Assembly (NCBI GenBank): GCA_965248155.1 | Contig: CBDFIO010000001.1 | Span: 496,001-560,000, forward strand | Length of the DNA: 64,000 nucleotides | DNA from: RFSX01 sp965248155 | GTDB lineage: Bacteria > Bacteroidota > Bacteroidia > Chitinophagales > Saprospiraceae | Direction of reading: 5' to 3' | Part shown: piece after piece, positions 48,404 through 58,340 of the stretch | Numbering within the stretch: position 1 is the first letter of the stretch | Layout of the letters: each line of letters begins with the position of its first letter | Made by a program: the position numbers and the translations under genes | The notes under the pieces: model-generated | Databases searched by the model: none | What the model was told of the DNA's origin: nothing | Seen by the model: the letters and a program-made list of their open reading frames with translations, nothing else

Positions 48404-49171
48404 TTATATGAATCCAAATCCAACTTCCCGGTATTCCTGATATATCAATCTGTTAAATGAATACAAATACGGGGCTTTATGAGCACCACCACTCATTTGT
48501 TTTTCATGTCGATTAAGGATTCTCAACTTGAGCATTTTCTTTTGGAAATTAGCTCGATCCAGGCCCCGGTCTAATACGACTTCATAGAATTTTTGAAGTG
48601 TTTTCATCGTGAATTTTTCAGGAAGTAATGATAAACCGATGGGAAGATATTTGATTTGATGACCCAAATAATTCGTGGCATATTCGATCATTTCTTTATG
48701 GTCGAATAATAGCTGCGGCATATCATTCAAAGGCTTCCACTCACAGTATTCACTCAAATGATCAGGAATTGGTGTAAAAGAATTCGGATTGACCAAGGCC
48801 AAGTAGGCGACGCTGATAAATCTTTGTTGTAGCCATGATTGTGTTGTTTCATCGAGATCTAATGCCTTCAACTTTTGATCTAAAACAGATGGATCTCTTC
48901 TTTGTGTTCTACCAAATACATGGAGCTGTTTTAAAAAGGAAATATCTAAGCCTGTCCTATTTTTTAAGACATGAAGAGCTGCATTGTCAATGTCCTCATC
49001 TTTCTTTATAAAGCCACCTGGTAATGACCAATCCCTCGTGTTCTTCCATTTTAAGACTAGAGCATATAATTGTTCATTCTTATATCCTAAGATCACGCAG
49101 TCTATCGATAGGGAGGGCAAATATTGATTAGAAAGTCCATCGAATTGAGCTGTATTGCTTTTATCGGTCAT
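48404..49171 (-). CDS. NrtR-like regulator (degenerate Nudix plus winged helix)
   Basis: Residues ~20-150 form a Nudix domain (ALVLKWKNTRDWSLPGGFIK). The Nudix box (DEDIDNAALHVLKNRTGLD) lacks the REUXEE catalytic glutamates, as in transcription factors that bind rather than hydrolyse a ligand. The C-terminal ~80 residues form a winged helix. Bacteroidetes NrtR relatives sense NAD-related or sugar metabolites. It is divergent from the GH3 gene. A perfect 8-bp inverted repeat sits between them (49192-49214), so the likely job is local repression or activation of the GH3 gene and itself. Confidence 0.8.
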   Translation of the reverse strand: MTDKSNTAQFDGLSNQYLPSLSIDCVILGYKNEQLYALVLKWKNTRDWSLPGGFIKKDEDIDNAALHVLKNRTGLDISFLKQLHVFGRTQRRDPSVLDQKLKALDLDETTQSWLQQRFISVAYLALVNPNSFTPIPDHLSEYCEWKPLNDMPQLLFDHKEMIEYATNYLGHQIKYLPIGLSLLPEKFTMKTLQKFYEVVLDRGLDRANFQKKMLKLRILNRHEKQMSGGAHKAPYLYSFNRLIYQEYREVGFGFI

Positions 49172-49191
49172 GGGTCAAAGATAAAAAAACA

Positions 49192-49214
49192 TATTGTGTG
49201 TTTAGTACACAATA
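49192..49214. promoter_or_regulatory. Palindromic operator between NrtR-like and GH3 genes
   Basis: TATTGTGT (49192-49199) and ACACAATA (49207-49214) are perfect inverted repeats around the 7-bp centre GTTTAGT. It lies in the 81-bp divergent intergenic region, 21 bp from the regulator start and 39 bp from the GH3 start. It is the right size for a dimeric winged-helix regulator. Confidence 0.68.
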
Positions 49215-49252
49215 GAAAAATATTTGTACTATTGTAATCAGAAACACATGAC

Positions 49253-51211
49253 ATGAAAAAAATACTGAAGTATCTGGCTATCATATTTGCTGTTCTTTTG
49301 GCTTTGATAATCATAGCCGCAAGCGTATTCCTAATTAAAAAGTCATTAAAGTCAAAATCGAATATGGCTCATTTGGGAGATGAAGCCCCAAGCCTTACAA
49401 TAAATGGAGTCACATTTAGAGACCTCAATAAAAATGCCGTTTTAGACATTTATGAAGATGTAAATGCACCCCTAGAGGATCGAGTACAAGACTTGCTATC
49501 ACAAATGACCATAGAGGAGAAGGCAGGATCAATGTTTGTTAATATGATCGCTATGACTGAAAAGGGAGGTCCAGTAGAAGGTCCTGTTTTCAACAACATG
49601 CAGTATTTTATGATGTCATTGATGTTCCCAACCAATTCTGAAATGATCGCTGTCAATAAGCTGAATAGCTTTAATACAATCAATGCCTACTCTGCTAAAA
49701 TCATGGCTACTTACAACAATACTATTCAAAAAATGGCGGAGCGCACCCGGTTGGGAATACCCATCACAATCGCTTCTGATCCTCGACATGCAACAGGAAA
49801 CAATCCTGGAGCTAATATATACACCTCTGCATTTTCTGCATGGCCTAGTTCGCTTGGACTAGCAGCAACCAGGGATACGATATTGGTACGAGAGTTTGGA
49901 GATATCGCTCGGCAGGAGTATGCTTCTGTTGGTATTCGATTGGCATTGCACCCCATGGCAGACTTGGCTACAGAACCCCGATGGGGACGGACTAATGGGA
50001 CTTTTGGTGAAGACGCAGATCTATCCGCAGTTATGACAAAAGCCTATGTTTTAGGTTTTCAAGGAGATTCTCTGGATCAAAATAGTGTGGCATGTATGAC
50101 AAAGCATTTCTCTGGCGGTGGTCCTCAAAAGGATGGTGAAGACGCTCACTTTCCATATGGGAAAGAACAGGTTTATCCAGGGAATAATTTTGATTATCAT
50201 GTCCGACCATTTATTGAAGGTGCATTTCCAGCTAAGACAGCACAGATTATGCCCTATTATGGTATTCCTGTTGATCATACCGGTGAGAATGTTGGCTTCG
50301 GATTCAATAAAGATATTATCCAAAACTTACTTCGGGATTCACTTGGGTTCACCGGTGTAGTTTGCACGGATTGGATGATTATTTCAGACAGTAAAATTGG
50401 TGAAGCTAAAGCATGGGGAGTCGAAAATTTGTCTCCACTATTAAGAGTGAAGAAGGTGTTAGATGCGGGATGCGATCAATTTGGTGGTGAAATGGTGCCT
50501 GAGCTTATAGTTGAATTGGTCAACAGTGGTCAGATCTCTGAATCACGCATAGATGAGTCCGTAGTTAGAATTATGCGTGATAAATTTATATTGGGTCTTT
50601 TTGACATGCCTTATGTCGACATTGAAAAGGCAGATGAGATCGCAGGGAACCCAACTTTTCGGGCTAAAGGCAAAGAAGCTCAGAAAAAATCAACTGTTCT
50701 CCTTAAAAATGATGGGATATTGCCTTTACAAGAAGGGACGAAAATCTATGTTAGGGGTATTAATAATTCTGAAGTCTTTAACAAATACGGCCAAGTGGTT
50801 GACAGCCCGGCAGAGGCCGATGTGATTTTTGAAAAACTATATACGCCTTTTGACAAACGGTCTGATTACTTTTTAGAAGCCTTTTTTAATCAAGGTAGGT
50901 TGTTTTTTACAGAGGAGGAAATTGCAGAAACCCTTGAGTTGATTAAACAAAAACCATCCATAGTTTCAATACAATTGGAAAGGCCTGCTATTTTTTCTAC
51001 AATCAGCGCTGCAGCTAATGCTTCAATTGCGGATTTCGGTACTGATGATGATGTGATGGTAGAGATATTGTTTGGAAAATTTAATCCATCAGGTAAATTA
51101 CCATTCGAATTGCCATCCACACAAGAAGCTGTAGAGAAGCAGTTGGAAGGCTTACCCTATGATTCTGAAAGTCCATTATTCCCTTATGGATTTGGATTGT
51201 CTTACAATTAA
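49253..51211 (+). CDS. GH3-family beta-glucosidase-like enzyme
   Basis: The 652-residue protein has an N-terminal membrane anchor or signal (LAIIFAVLLALIIIAASVFL). The GH3 barrel shows RLGIPITIASDPRH, LHPMADLATEPRWGRT, CMTKHFSGGGPQKDGEDAH and the nucleophile region GFTGVVCTDWMI, where Asp is the catalytic base-type residue. The second alpha/beta sandwich domain follows (STVLLKNDGILPL), ending LPFELPSTQEAVE and PLFPYGFGLSY. It probably acts in the periplasm on beta-linked oligosaccharides. Regulated by the adjacent NrtR-like gene (inference). Confidence 0.88.
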   Translation: MKKILKYLAIIFAVLLALIIIAASVFLIKKSLKSKSNMAHLGDEAPSLTINGVTFRDLNKNAVLDIYEDVNAPLEDRVQDLLSQMTIEEKAGSMFVNMIAMTEKGGPVEGPVFNNMQYFMMSLMFPTNSEMIAVNKLNSFNTINAYSAKIMATYNNTIQKMAERTRLGIPITIASDPRHATGNNPGANIYTSAFSAWPSSLGLAATRDTILVREFGDIARQEYASVGIRLALHPMADLATEPRWGRTNGTFGEDADLSAVMTKAYVLGFQGDSLDQNSVACMTKHFSGGGPQKDGEDAHFPYGKEQVYPGNNFDYHVRPFIEGAFPAKTAQIMPYYGIPVDHTGENVGFGFNKDIIQNLLRDSLGFTGVVCTDWMIISDSKIGEAKAWGVENLSPLLRVKKVLDAGCDQFGGEMVPELIVELVNSGQISESRIDESVVRIMRDKFILGLFDMPYVDIEKADEIAGNPTFRAKGKEAQKKSTVLLKNDGILPLQEGTKIYVRGINNSEVFNKYGQVVDSPAEADVIFEKLYTPFDKRSDYFLEAFFNQGRLFFTEEEIAETLELIKQKPSIVSIQLERPAIFSTISAAANASIADFGTDDDVMVEILFGKFNPSGKLPFELPSTQEAVEKQLEGLPYDSESPLFPYGFGLSYN

Positions 51212-51348
51212 CTATGGATAATATATAAGAGTCCAAGCGTTTAGAATTAATATTCTAATAATCTGTAGTATTTCTCTAATTTATATTTTTAAATAAAGAT
51301 CAATAGCATGCAATAAAGAAATGCATGTTACCCGTTCTAGTCAAATGA

Positions 51349-51366
51349 TAGTTGCATATGCAACTA
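51349..51366. promoter_or_regulatory. 18-bp perfect palindrome, MarR operator candidate
   Basis: TAGTTGCATATGCAACTA is a perfect palindrome. A half-site TTGCAACTA follows at 51368-51376. The TACATTTG -7 box at 51383-51390 sits just downstream, and the marR start is at 51408. A MarR dimer bound here would block this promoter. Confidence 0.7.
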
Positions 51367-51382
51367 ATTGCAACTAGTTTAA

Positions 51383-51390
51383 TACATTTG
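51383..51390 (+). promoter_or_regulatory. -7 promoter box (TAnnTTTG) of the efflux operon
   Basis: TACATTTG fits the Bacteroidetes -7 consensus 18 bp upstream of the marR ATG. No ideal TTG sits 17-23 bp upstream, because that region is occupied by the palindrome. Confidence 0.5.
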
Positions 51391-51407
51391 TATCATGAAA
51401 AGAGAAA

Positions 51408-51863
51408 ATGTCATTTGATAAACTGACAGACAAACAAGCTTTGATACCGTTGATGGGTAAACTCATAAAAGAATTGAGTGCCATCATAAATAATGAGCTT
51501 AAGTCTCAAAATATTAATCTAAGTAAAGAGCAAGCAATCGTTCTCAAAGAGTTGAGTGTACAGGATGGGCGACCACAGAACGACTTAGCATTGATAACCA
51601 GCCGTGATAAAACATCTTTAACACGCTTATTGATGACAATGGAATCCAAAAAACTAATCGTACGCCGGCAAGCAACTGGGGATAAGCGTATCAATTTGGT
51701 TTACATTACAAAGAAAGGTCACTACGAATTTGAAAGAACAAGACCCATTATACTCAATATAATAAATCAAGCTTTACTGGGTGTCGATGAAAAAAGAATC
51801 GAAGAAACTAAATCCCTTTTAAAAGATATTTACGGAAATCTTAAATTATACAATGAAGAATAG
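51408..51863 (+). CDS. MarR-family transcriptional regulator
   Basis: The 151-residue protein has the MarR winged helix: INLSKEQAIVLKELSVQDGR, PQNDLALITSRDKTSLTRLL, then the wing VRRQATGDKRINLVYITKKG. A dimerising C-terminal helix follows. It heads an operon with an adaptor and an RND pump, and the adaptor start overlaps its end by 11 bp. Release from the palindrome at 51349-51366 by a drug-like ligand would switch the pump on (inference from the family). Confidence 0.9.
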   Translation: MSFDKLTDKQALIPLMGKLIKELSAIINNELKSQNINLSKEQAIVLKELSVQDGRPQNDLALITSRDKTSLTRLLMTMESKKLIVRRQATGDKRINLVYITKKGHYEFERTRPIILNIINQALLGVDEKRIEETKSLLKDIYGNLKLYNEE

Positions 51864-52992
51864 ATCAAACATTTGGCGGGTCCTTATTGGGTTCGTTCTC
51901 GGAGTATTAATTGTTTTGGCTGCGATCCAATTTTCACTAACGCTCGTTGCAAATAAGGCCAAACCAAAACTTAAAGTTGAAAAGCAAATTAATAAAGTTT
52001 ATACCCAAACTGTGAAAAACGAAACCGTTCCGGTGACTATTCTGGAAAAGGGAAGTTTGCAAGCACTCCGTAAGGTAGAACTATACTCAGAAGTTCAAGG
52101 CGTGTTAAAGGAAGGGTCAAAACTTTTTAAATCGGGTCAACATTATAAAAAAGGAAGTATTCTGTTTTCGATTGATGATAATGAATTTCGCGCCAGCTTG
52201 ATAGCCCAAAAATCTGTTTTGTTTAACCTGATATCTCAGGTAATGCCTGATCTGAAGTTGGATTATCCGGATGTTTTTGAAAAATGGAAAACATATTTAG
52301 CAGATTTTGATATTCAAAAAACGACACCTGCATTACCTTCATTTTCAAATGACAAGGAGAAGTACTTTATTAATAATAAGAACATAGTAACAACTTTTTA
52401 TAATATCAAAAATCTTGAGGAGAGGCATAAAAAATATAAAATATATTCACCTTTCTATGGAATAGTCACGGAGTCCTTGGTTAATCCTGGCGCCTTAGTC
52501 CGACCTGGTCAAAAGTTAGGATCCATTCTTAGTCCGGCAGTCTATGAACTACCTGTTTCTGTCAATGAATCATATAAGGATTACATCAAAATAGGGAGGG
52601 AGGTAGAGTTACTCAATCTTGATCATTCAAAAAGCTGGAAGGGCAAAATTGCACGATTAGATGCTGCGATTAACACTGCAACTCAAGGTCTTCAAGTCTA
52701 TATACAAGTCCAGGGAAAAGACCTTAAAGAGGGCATGTATCTAGAAGCAAATATCGAAGGGAAATCTGTAGACAATGGCTTTGAGATGTCTCGAAAATTA
52801 CTTGTCGGAAATTCAAAAACATATAGTGTAATAGAAAATGAATTAAAGTTGATTGATTTGGATATTGCCTTTTATAAAGAGAAATCAGCAATTGTAACCA
52901 ATCTCGCAGATGGAACTATTATTCTTCAGAATCCAATCCCAGGTGCCTATGAAGGTATGATCGTAGAAAATGCTGAGGCTTCAAATCAATAA
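51853..52992 (+). CDS. RND efflux periplasmic adaptor (HlyD/membrane-fusion protein)
   Basis: The 379-residue protein has one N-terminal membrane anchor (VLIGFVLGVLIVLAAIQFSL). The lipoyl halves are ILEKGSLQALRKVELYSEVQGVLKEG (first) and YSPFYGIVTESLVNPGALVRPGQ (second), separated by a helical hairpin. A beta-barrel domain follows. It links the inner-membrane pump to a TolC channel. The gap to the RND gene is 3 bp. The channel gene of this operon is destroyed by IS3 copy 3. Confidence 0.86.
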   Translation: MKNRSNIWRVLIGFVLGVLIVLAAIQFSLTLVANKAKPKLKVEKQINKVYTQTVKNETVPVTILEKGSLQALRKVELYSEVQGVLKEGSKLFKSGQHYKKGSILFSIDDNEFRASLIAQKSVLFNLISQVMPDLKLDYPDVFEKWKTYLADFDIQKTTPALPSFSNDKEKYFINNKNIVTTFYNIKNLEERHKKYKIYSPFYGIVTESLVNPGALVRPGQKLGSILSPAVYELPVSVNESYKDYIKIGREVELLNLDHSKSWKGKIARLDAAINTATQGLQVYIQVQGKDLKEGMYLEANIEGKSVDNGFEMSRKLLVGNSKTYSVIENELKLIDLDIAFYKEKSAIVTNLADGTIILQNPIPGAYEGMIVENAEASNQ

Positions 52993-52995
52993 TAT

Positions 52996-55900
52996 ATGAG
53001 AAGGATAATAACATTTTTTATAAAGTATCCGGTAGCTGTCAATATCCTAATTGTCGCATTTGCTGTATTTGGAATTATGGGTGCGAAGTCAATGCGATCC
53101 AGTTTTTTCCCATTGGTGGATTCCAGAATCATAACCATACAGGTAACTTACCCAGGAGCCTCACCGCAAGAAATTGAAGAAGGGGTTATTTTAAAAATAG
53201 AAGATAATCTAAAAGGCTTAGTAGGTGTTGATCGGGTTACCTCAGTATCAAACGAGAATGCCGGAATTATTACTGTTGAGATTTTGAAGGGCTATGATAT
53301 AAATGTCATTCTGGCTGAGGTCAAAAATGCTGTAGATCGTGTACCTTCTTATCCGACAGGAATGGAACCTCTGGTCGTAAGTAAACAAGAAGGCACGCGT
53401 GAAACCATTGTGTTTGTTCTTTCGGGAGAAAATGTGCCGCTAAAAACACTTAAGGAAATTGCTAAAACTGTTGAAAAGGATATTCGACGAATGGAAGGCA
53501 TTTCCCAGGTTGATCTTAGTGGATTTCCATTGGAAGAAATAGAGATTGCTGTTCGGGAATTAGACCTTTTGGCCTATGATCTCAGCATAGAAGATGTTGC
53601 TGCAGCTGTCTCCAGAGAAAATCTTTTATTGACCGGAGGAACAATAAAAACCGATTTAGAAGAATATTTGATAAGAGCGAACAACAGATCATATCATGCG
53701 GATGAACTAGACCATGTCGTAGTAAAAACTTCGATTGACGGCAATGCCATCTACCTAAAGGATGTGGCTACCGTAAGGGATATATTTCAAGATACTCCTA
53801 ATGCCTAGCTATTATAATAGTAATGCTTCTGTAAGCATAACTGTACGTAACACTAATATTGAAGATCTGATTACTTCGGCTGAAAAGGTAAAGGCTTACA
53901 TTGAAACATTTAATCAAAAACGATCGAATGTCCAATTGAATGTTGTGAGTGATAGCAGTATTACATTGACACAACGTACGAAATTGCTGACAGAGAATGG
54001 CTTGATTGGAATATTTCTTGTTTTGCTTTTTCTTTCACTGTTCTTAAATACCAGACTTGCTTTCTGGGTGGCTTTTGGTTTACCTATTTCATTCCTGGGA
54101 ATGTTCATTTTTGCCGGACAGATTGGAGTTACAATAAATGTTCTGTCTCTTTTTGGGATGATCATTGTTATTGGAATATTGGTTGATGACGGTATCGTTA
54201 TAGCTGAAAATATTTACCATCATTTTGAAATGGGTAAGACGCGTGTTCAAGCAGCTATCGATGGAACCATGGAAGTTGTTCCTCCTATTCTATCGGCGAT
54301 CATTACAACGATTCTTGCCTTTTCAACTTTCTTTTTCCTTGAGGGACGGGTAGGGGATTTCTTCTCTGAGGTCTCTATAATTGTATTGTTGACTCTGTCG
54401 GTGTCTCTGATTGAAGCCCTCATTATCTTACCGGCACATATTGCGCATTCTGGAGCATTGGTGAGAGAAGAGGAGGGTAGTAAAGAAAAATTTCATTAAG
54501 CGATTATTTGCAAGACTGAGAGCAATTAATCAGCTAGGGGATCGATTGATGAATTTTATGCGTGATACTTTATATGCGCCAACAATTAAATTCGCTCTTG
54601 CCAATAAATTTTCCTCTTTTTCAGTTTTTCTGGCTGCTTTAATATTAACTATTGGTAGTATTCAAGGTGGAATTATTAATACGATCTTTTTTCCTAATAT
54701 ATCATCAGATCGCGTTCAGATAAATTTGACGATGCCGCAAGGTACACACGAATTAATAACCGATTCACTTGCAACAATTATCGAAGATGCTGCTTGGGAA
54801 GTCAATGATGAATTCACACAAAAGCAAACGGATAATAAACAAGTCGTTGAAAATGTAGTTAAAACAATCGGACCCGGATCAGCCGTTGCCTCAGTGACTA
54901 TTAATTTATTGCCAGGAGAATTGAGAGATTTTCCATCTTTCGAAATATCTAATGCCATCCAGGAAAAAGTAGGGGAGTTCTATGGCGTGGAAAGTTTAAC
55001 CTATGGTTCAGGAGGAAATTTCGGTGGAAGCCCTGTGTCCGTGTCTTTACTGGGATATAATATTTCTGAACTGAAAGCAGCTAAAAGAGAATTAAAGCTG
55101 GAACTAGCTAAAATCGAACAACTCAAGGATATCTCCGATAATGATCCTGCAGGAATTAAAGAAATTAAAATTGAATTAAAAGAAAACGCTTTTCTGTTGG
55201 GATTAAATACACGTACAGTAATGAACCAAATTCGAAATGGTTTTTTCGGATTTCAAGTTCAACGCTTTCAACGTGGAGAAGATGAAATAAAAGTATGGGT
55301 GAGATATGAAAAGTCAGGTCGTAGTGCAATCAAACAACTGGATGATTTAAAAATAACAACACCAGCTGGTTCTCGAGTGGCTTTGCGTGAAATAGCCAGT
55401 TATACAATCGAAAGAGGTGACGTTTCTATCAGTCATCTTGAAGGCCAACGTGAAATCAGAATCTTAGCAGATTTAAAAAATCCAGGTGAAAGTGTGACAG
55501 ATATTTTGGCAGATATTCAAACTAGAATTGTACCCGCTATTCTTGCTAAATATCCTACAGTGTCCCCATTGTATGAAGAGCAAAACAGAGAGGCCGGCAA
55601 GTTTATTAGTTCTGCGAAAGTCGCCTTTCCATTAATATTAGCTTTAATCTATATCGTAATTGCTTTCGTTTTCAGAACATATTCTCAACCTTTATTACTC
55701 ATATTGCTGGTTCCTTTTAGTCTGATAGGTGTCGCGTGGGGACATTGGATTCACGGGTTTGCTATCAATATATTATCCCTACTCGGGATCATAGCATTGA
55801 TTGGAATTATGGTCAACGACGGACTTGTATTGATAAGCAAGTTCAACATATATTTAAAACGAGGGATGTCTTTTGATGAAGCATTATATAAAGCAAGTAT

Positions 55901-56192
55901 TTCACGATTCAGAGCTATATTTCTCACTTCGCTGACGACCATAGCTGGTTTGGCACCGCTTATTTTTGAAACAAGTCGTCAAGCACAGTTTTTAATACCA
56001 ATGGCTATTTCTATCGCTTACGGAATAGGAATTGCAACTTTTCTAACCTTAATAGTCCTCCCTATTTTCATAAGCTTTATTAATCAACTCAAAGTCGAAA
56101 TGAAATGGTTATGGACAGGCGACATGATTACCAAAGAAGAGGTTGAGAGCGCTATTAAAGAATTAAAATATGAACAAGATGAAATGCATTAA
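52996..56192 (+). pseudogene. RND-family efflux transporter, two frameshifts
   Basis: Three frames together cover a full HME/HAE-type pump: FIKYPVAVNILIVAFAVFGI at the start, periplasmic loops, then GLIGIFLVLLFLSLFLNTRL and VIGILVDDGIVIAENIYHHF (TM4 with the proton-relay Asp pair), and the second half ending ILSLLGIIALIGIMVNDGLV. Frame 1 ends at 53808 (DTPNA). Removing one T near 53806 restores PNASYYNSNA. Frame 2 ends at 54499. Removing one A near 54482-54484 restores SKKNFIKRLFARL. With both corrected, the length is 3195 bp (1064 residues), normal for the family. It is nonfunctional as written. Confidence 0.87.
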
Positions 56193-56292
56193 TATATTAG
56201 GGATAAGCCTTTTGATAATCTGTTGCATGTCAAGTAGCTTTTTTGCACAAGAATTATTAAGTGTAAATCGTCAAATAAAAGTGGACCATTAA
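56170..56292 (+). pseudogene. TolC-family outer-membrane channel, only the signal peptide remains before IS3 copy 3
   Basis: The frame starts at ATG 56170, overlapping the RND stop by 23 bp (ATG 56179 is also possible). It encodes a signal peptide (INILGISLLIICCMSSSFFAQ) and about four mature residues. IS3 begins at 56262, and the stop is inside the IS. In operons of this type the third pump component sits exactly here, so I infer TolC. The remainder is not in the window. Confidence 0.6.
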
Positions 56293-56336
56293 GTGAATAA
56301 AATTAAGTTATACATAACTATTAAATTCACTTTATT

Positions 56337-56687
56337 ATGACCAAGAAAAACAAATCAGCAGAATCTTATGTCCGAGATGTAAAAAGAAGGACAAGACGTA
56401 AATTTTCTACAGAAGAAAAGATTAGAATAGTCATTGAAGGATTAAGAGGAGAACAAAGCGTTGCTTCTCTTTGTAGAAGAGAAGAGATTTCACAACCACT
56501 ATATTATAAGTGGAGTAAAGATTTCATGGAAGCAGGGAAGAAACGTTTAAAGGGAGACACAGAACGTGAAGCCAACACTTCAGAAGTTCAACATCTAAAG
56601 ACAGAAAATCAAGACCTTAAAGAGGTAGTAGCAGAACTTACTCTAAAAAATCGTGTGCTTAAAAAAAGCTTGAATGGAGTAAAATAA
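56337..56687 (+). CDS. IS3-family OrfA (HTH protein), copy 3
   Basis: The 116 residues are identical to the copy 1 protein. It has an HTH plus coiled-coil helix, with an A7 run before the stop for -1 slippage into orfB. Confidence 0.9.
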   Translation: MTKKNKSAESYVRDVKRRTRRKFSTEEKIRIVIEGLRGEQSVASLCRREEISQPLYYKWSKDFMEAGKKRLKGDTEREANTSEVQHLKTENQDLKEVVAELTLKNRVLKKSLNGVK

Positions 56688-56701
56688 AATTCAAGAAGTA
56701 T

Positions 56702-57685
56702 ATGCGATTTACAGCAAAAGAAAAGATGGAACTGATTAGGCTGGTTGAGCAATCCGAATGGAGTGTTAGAAGAACTCTCAAGGAAATTGGTATTCACAAA
56801 TCAACCTTTTACAACTGGTATAAGAAATATCGGGAAAATGGAATTGTAGGATTAGAGGAAAAGAAAAGTACAAGGAAGCATTACTGGAACAAGATTCCTG
56901 ATCGGATCAGGTCTAATATATTGAATCTGGCACTGGAAGTTTCAGAGCTTTCTTGTAGAGAATTGGCTTGCAGGTATACTGATGAGAATCAATACTTTAT
57001 AAGCGAAAGCAGTGTTTACAGAATATTGAAATCTGCTGGACTGATAAACCCTCCTCATTATGATTTAATATCTGCCGCAGATGAATTTAAAGACAAAACA
57101 ACAACTGTCAATCAAATGTGGCAAACTGATTTTACTTATTTCAAAATCATTGGCTGGGGATGGTATTACCTATCGACTATATTAGATGATTATTCTAGGT
57201 ACATTATAAGTTGGGAGTTGTGCTCAACGATGAAAACCCTTGATGTAAAAAATACTTTGAATCAGGCATTAAACCATCCAAATGTAAATTTGAATAAACC
57301 GCCTAAGTTATTATCTGATAATGGATCTTGTTATTTAAGTCAAGAGTTGAGCTCTTATTTGGATGATTACAAAATTAAACATGTGAGAGGAAGACCTGGT
57401 CATCCTCAAACGCAAGGCAAGATTGAAAGGTATCACAGAACAATGAAAAATGTAATTAAACTGGATCATTATTACAGCCCAGGTGAATTGAGTTTTCCTC
57501 TTTCACAATTTGTAAAATATTATAACCATCACAGATATCATGAATCTTTACAAAACTTGACACCAGCAGATGTTTATTATGGATTAAAAGAAGAAAAACT
57601 GAAGAGAAAAAAATTATGTAAACACAAAACATTTAAAAAACGCAGACAAAAATATTTCAATTTAACTTTTAAAAGTGTAACTTAA
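56702..57685 (+). CDS. IS3-family transposase OrfB, copy 3
   Basis: The 327-residue protein has an intact DDE core (QTDFTYF, LSDNGSCY, GKIERYHR). Minor differences from the other copies are SVRRTL in the N-terminal helix and KRKKLCKHK near the C-terminus. There are no internal stops. Confidence 0.92.
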   Translation: MRFTAKEKMELIRLVEQSEWSVRRTLKEIGIHKSTFYNWYKKYRENGIVGLEEKKSTRKHYWNKIPDRIRSNILNLALEVSELSCRELACRYTDENQYFISESSVYRILKSAGLINPPHYDLISAADEFKDKTTTVNQMWQTDFTYFKIIGWGWYYLSTILDDYSRYIISWELCSTMKTLDVKNTLNQALNHPNVNLNKPPKLLSDNGSCYLSQELSSYLDDYKIKHVRGRPGHPQTQGKIERYHRTMKNVIKLDHYYSPGELSFPLSQFVKYYNHHRYHESLQNLTPADVYYGLKEEKLKRKKLCKHKTFKKRRQKYFNLTFKSVT

Positions 57686-57695
57686 TTTTATTCAC

Positions 57696-58106
57696 TTATT
57701 GTCCACTTTGGTTTGAAGACCTACAAGTCATGGCTATTCCATCGAGATTCCACCCCCCATTCACAGCGTGAACTACGTTGACATATATATTGTCTTTTGG
57801 TTGTTTACCTCCGGATAATTGGTGAATAATCTCAGTAGCATCGGCGAAGAATCCTTTTTGTACCTTTCTGTCTGAGAGGGCAAACGATGGAACTTTCCAT
57901 TCAACCCATGCTCCTGAAAATTCCTTTCCTCCGGAAAATGTTGAAGATTTTGGAAGTACATGTAAGGTTGCTGTTATATTAGGTGTCATTACTGTATTTC
58001 CAGACAATCCGTGATTTTTCAAGAAAGCATCTGTAATTTGAATAATGGCTTCTTTTTCTTTATTGGCAGGTATTACTCCTTCGGTTAATGTTAATGTAAG
58101 AGGCAT
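57696..58106 (-). pseudogene. Tautomerase-family protein, C-terminus removed at IS3 copy 3
   Basis: The protein starts MPLTLTLTEGVIPANKEKEA, with Pro1 available as catalytic base after Met removal. It contains SGNTVMTPNITATLHVLPKS, GAWVEWKVPSFALSDRKVQ and NIYVNVVHAVNGGWNLDGIA, all usual for this tautomerase group. Native sequence ends at 57726 (GIAMT) and the rest (CRSSNQSGQ) is IS sequence. About 12 residues of the family's C-terminus are missing, so it may fold but is probably altered. Confidence 0.75.
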
Positions 58107-58340
58107 ATTTTTATTTTTTACGGTTAATAATTAATTGACAATTCAAAGATGAAGCAAAGGGAGAGCTTAATCGTCCGTGATTATATTTTCAGACTTGTTT
58201 ATGAAATTCAGGACTTAATGTGAGATTTAGGACCTTTAAAAAAAAGGGAAATAATAGGAAGCTGGGAAATAGGTGAACAAACTAACTCAAGTCGAGCTCT
58301 AGCACTTCCTTCATTAATTCTGAAGAAGAGAGAAAGTAAA

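Larger units (their letters stand above)
56262..57725 (+). mobile_element. IS3-family element, copy 3 (1464 bp)
   Basis: It has the same ends as copy 2. Flanks are ATTAAG and AGTCAT, with no target duplication. The left flank is the start of the TolC gene and the right flank is a 3'-truncated tautomerase on the opposite strand, so two unrelated 5' gene parts meet at the element. Confidence 0.92.

Noticed and set aside
50118..50360. ORFs in other frames inside the GH3 gene
   Set aside because: Shadow frames of a well-conserved enzyme.
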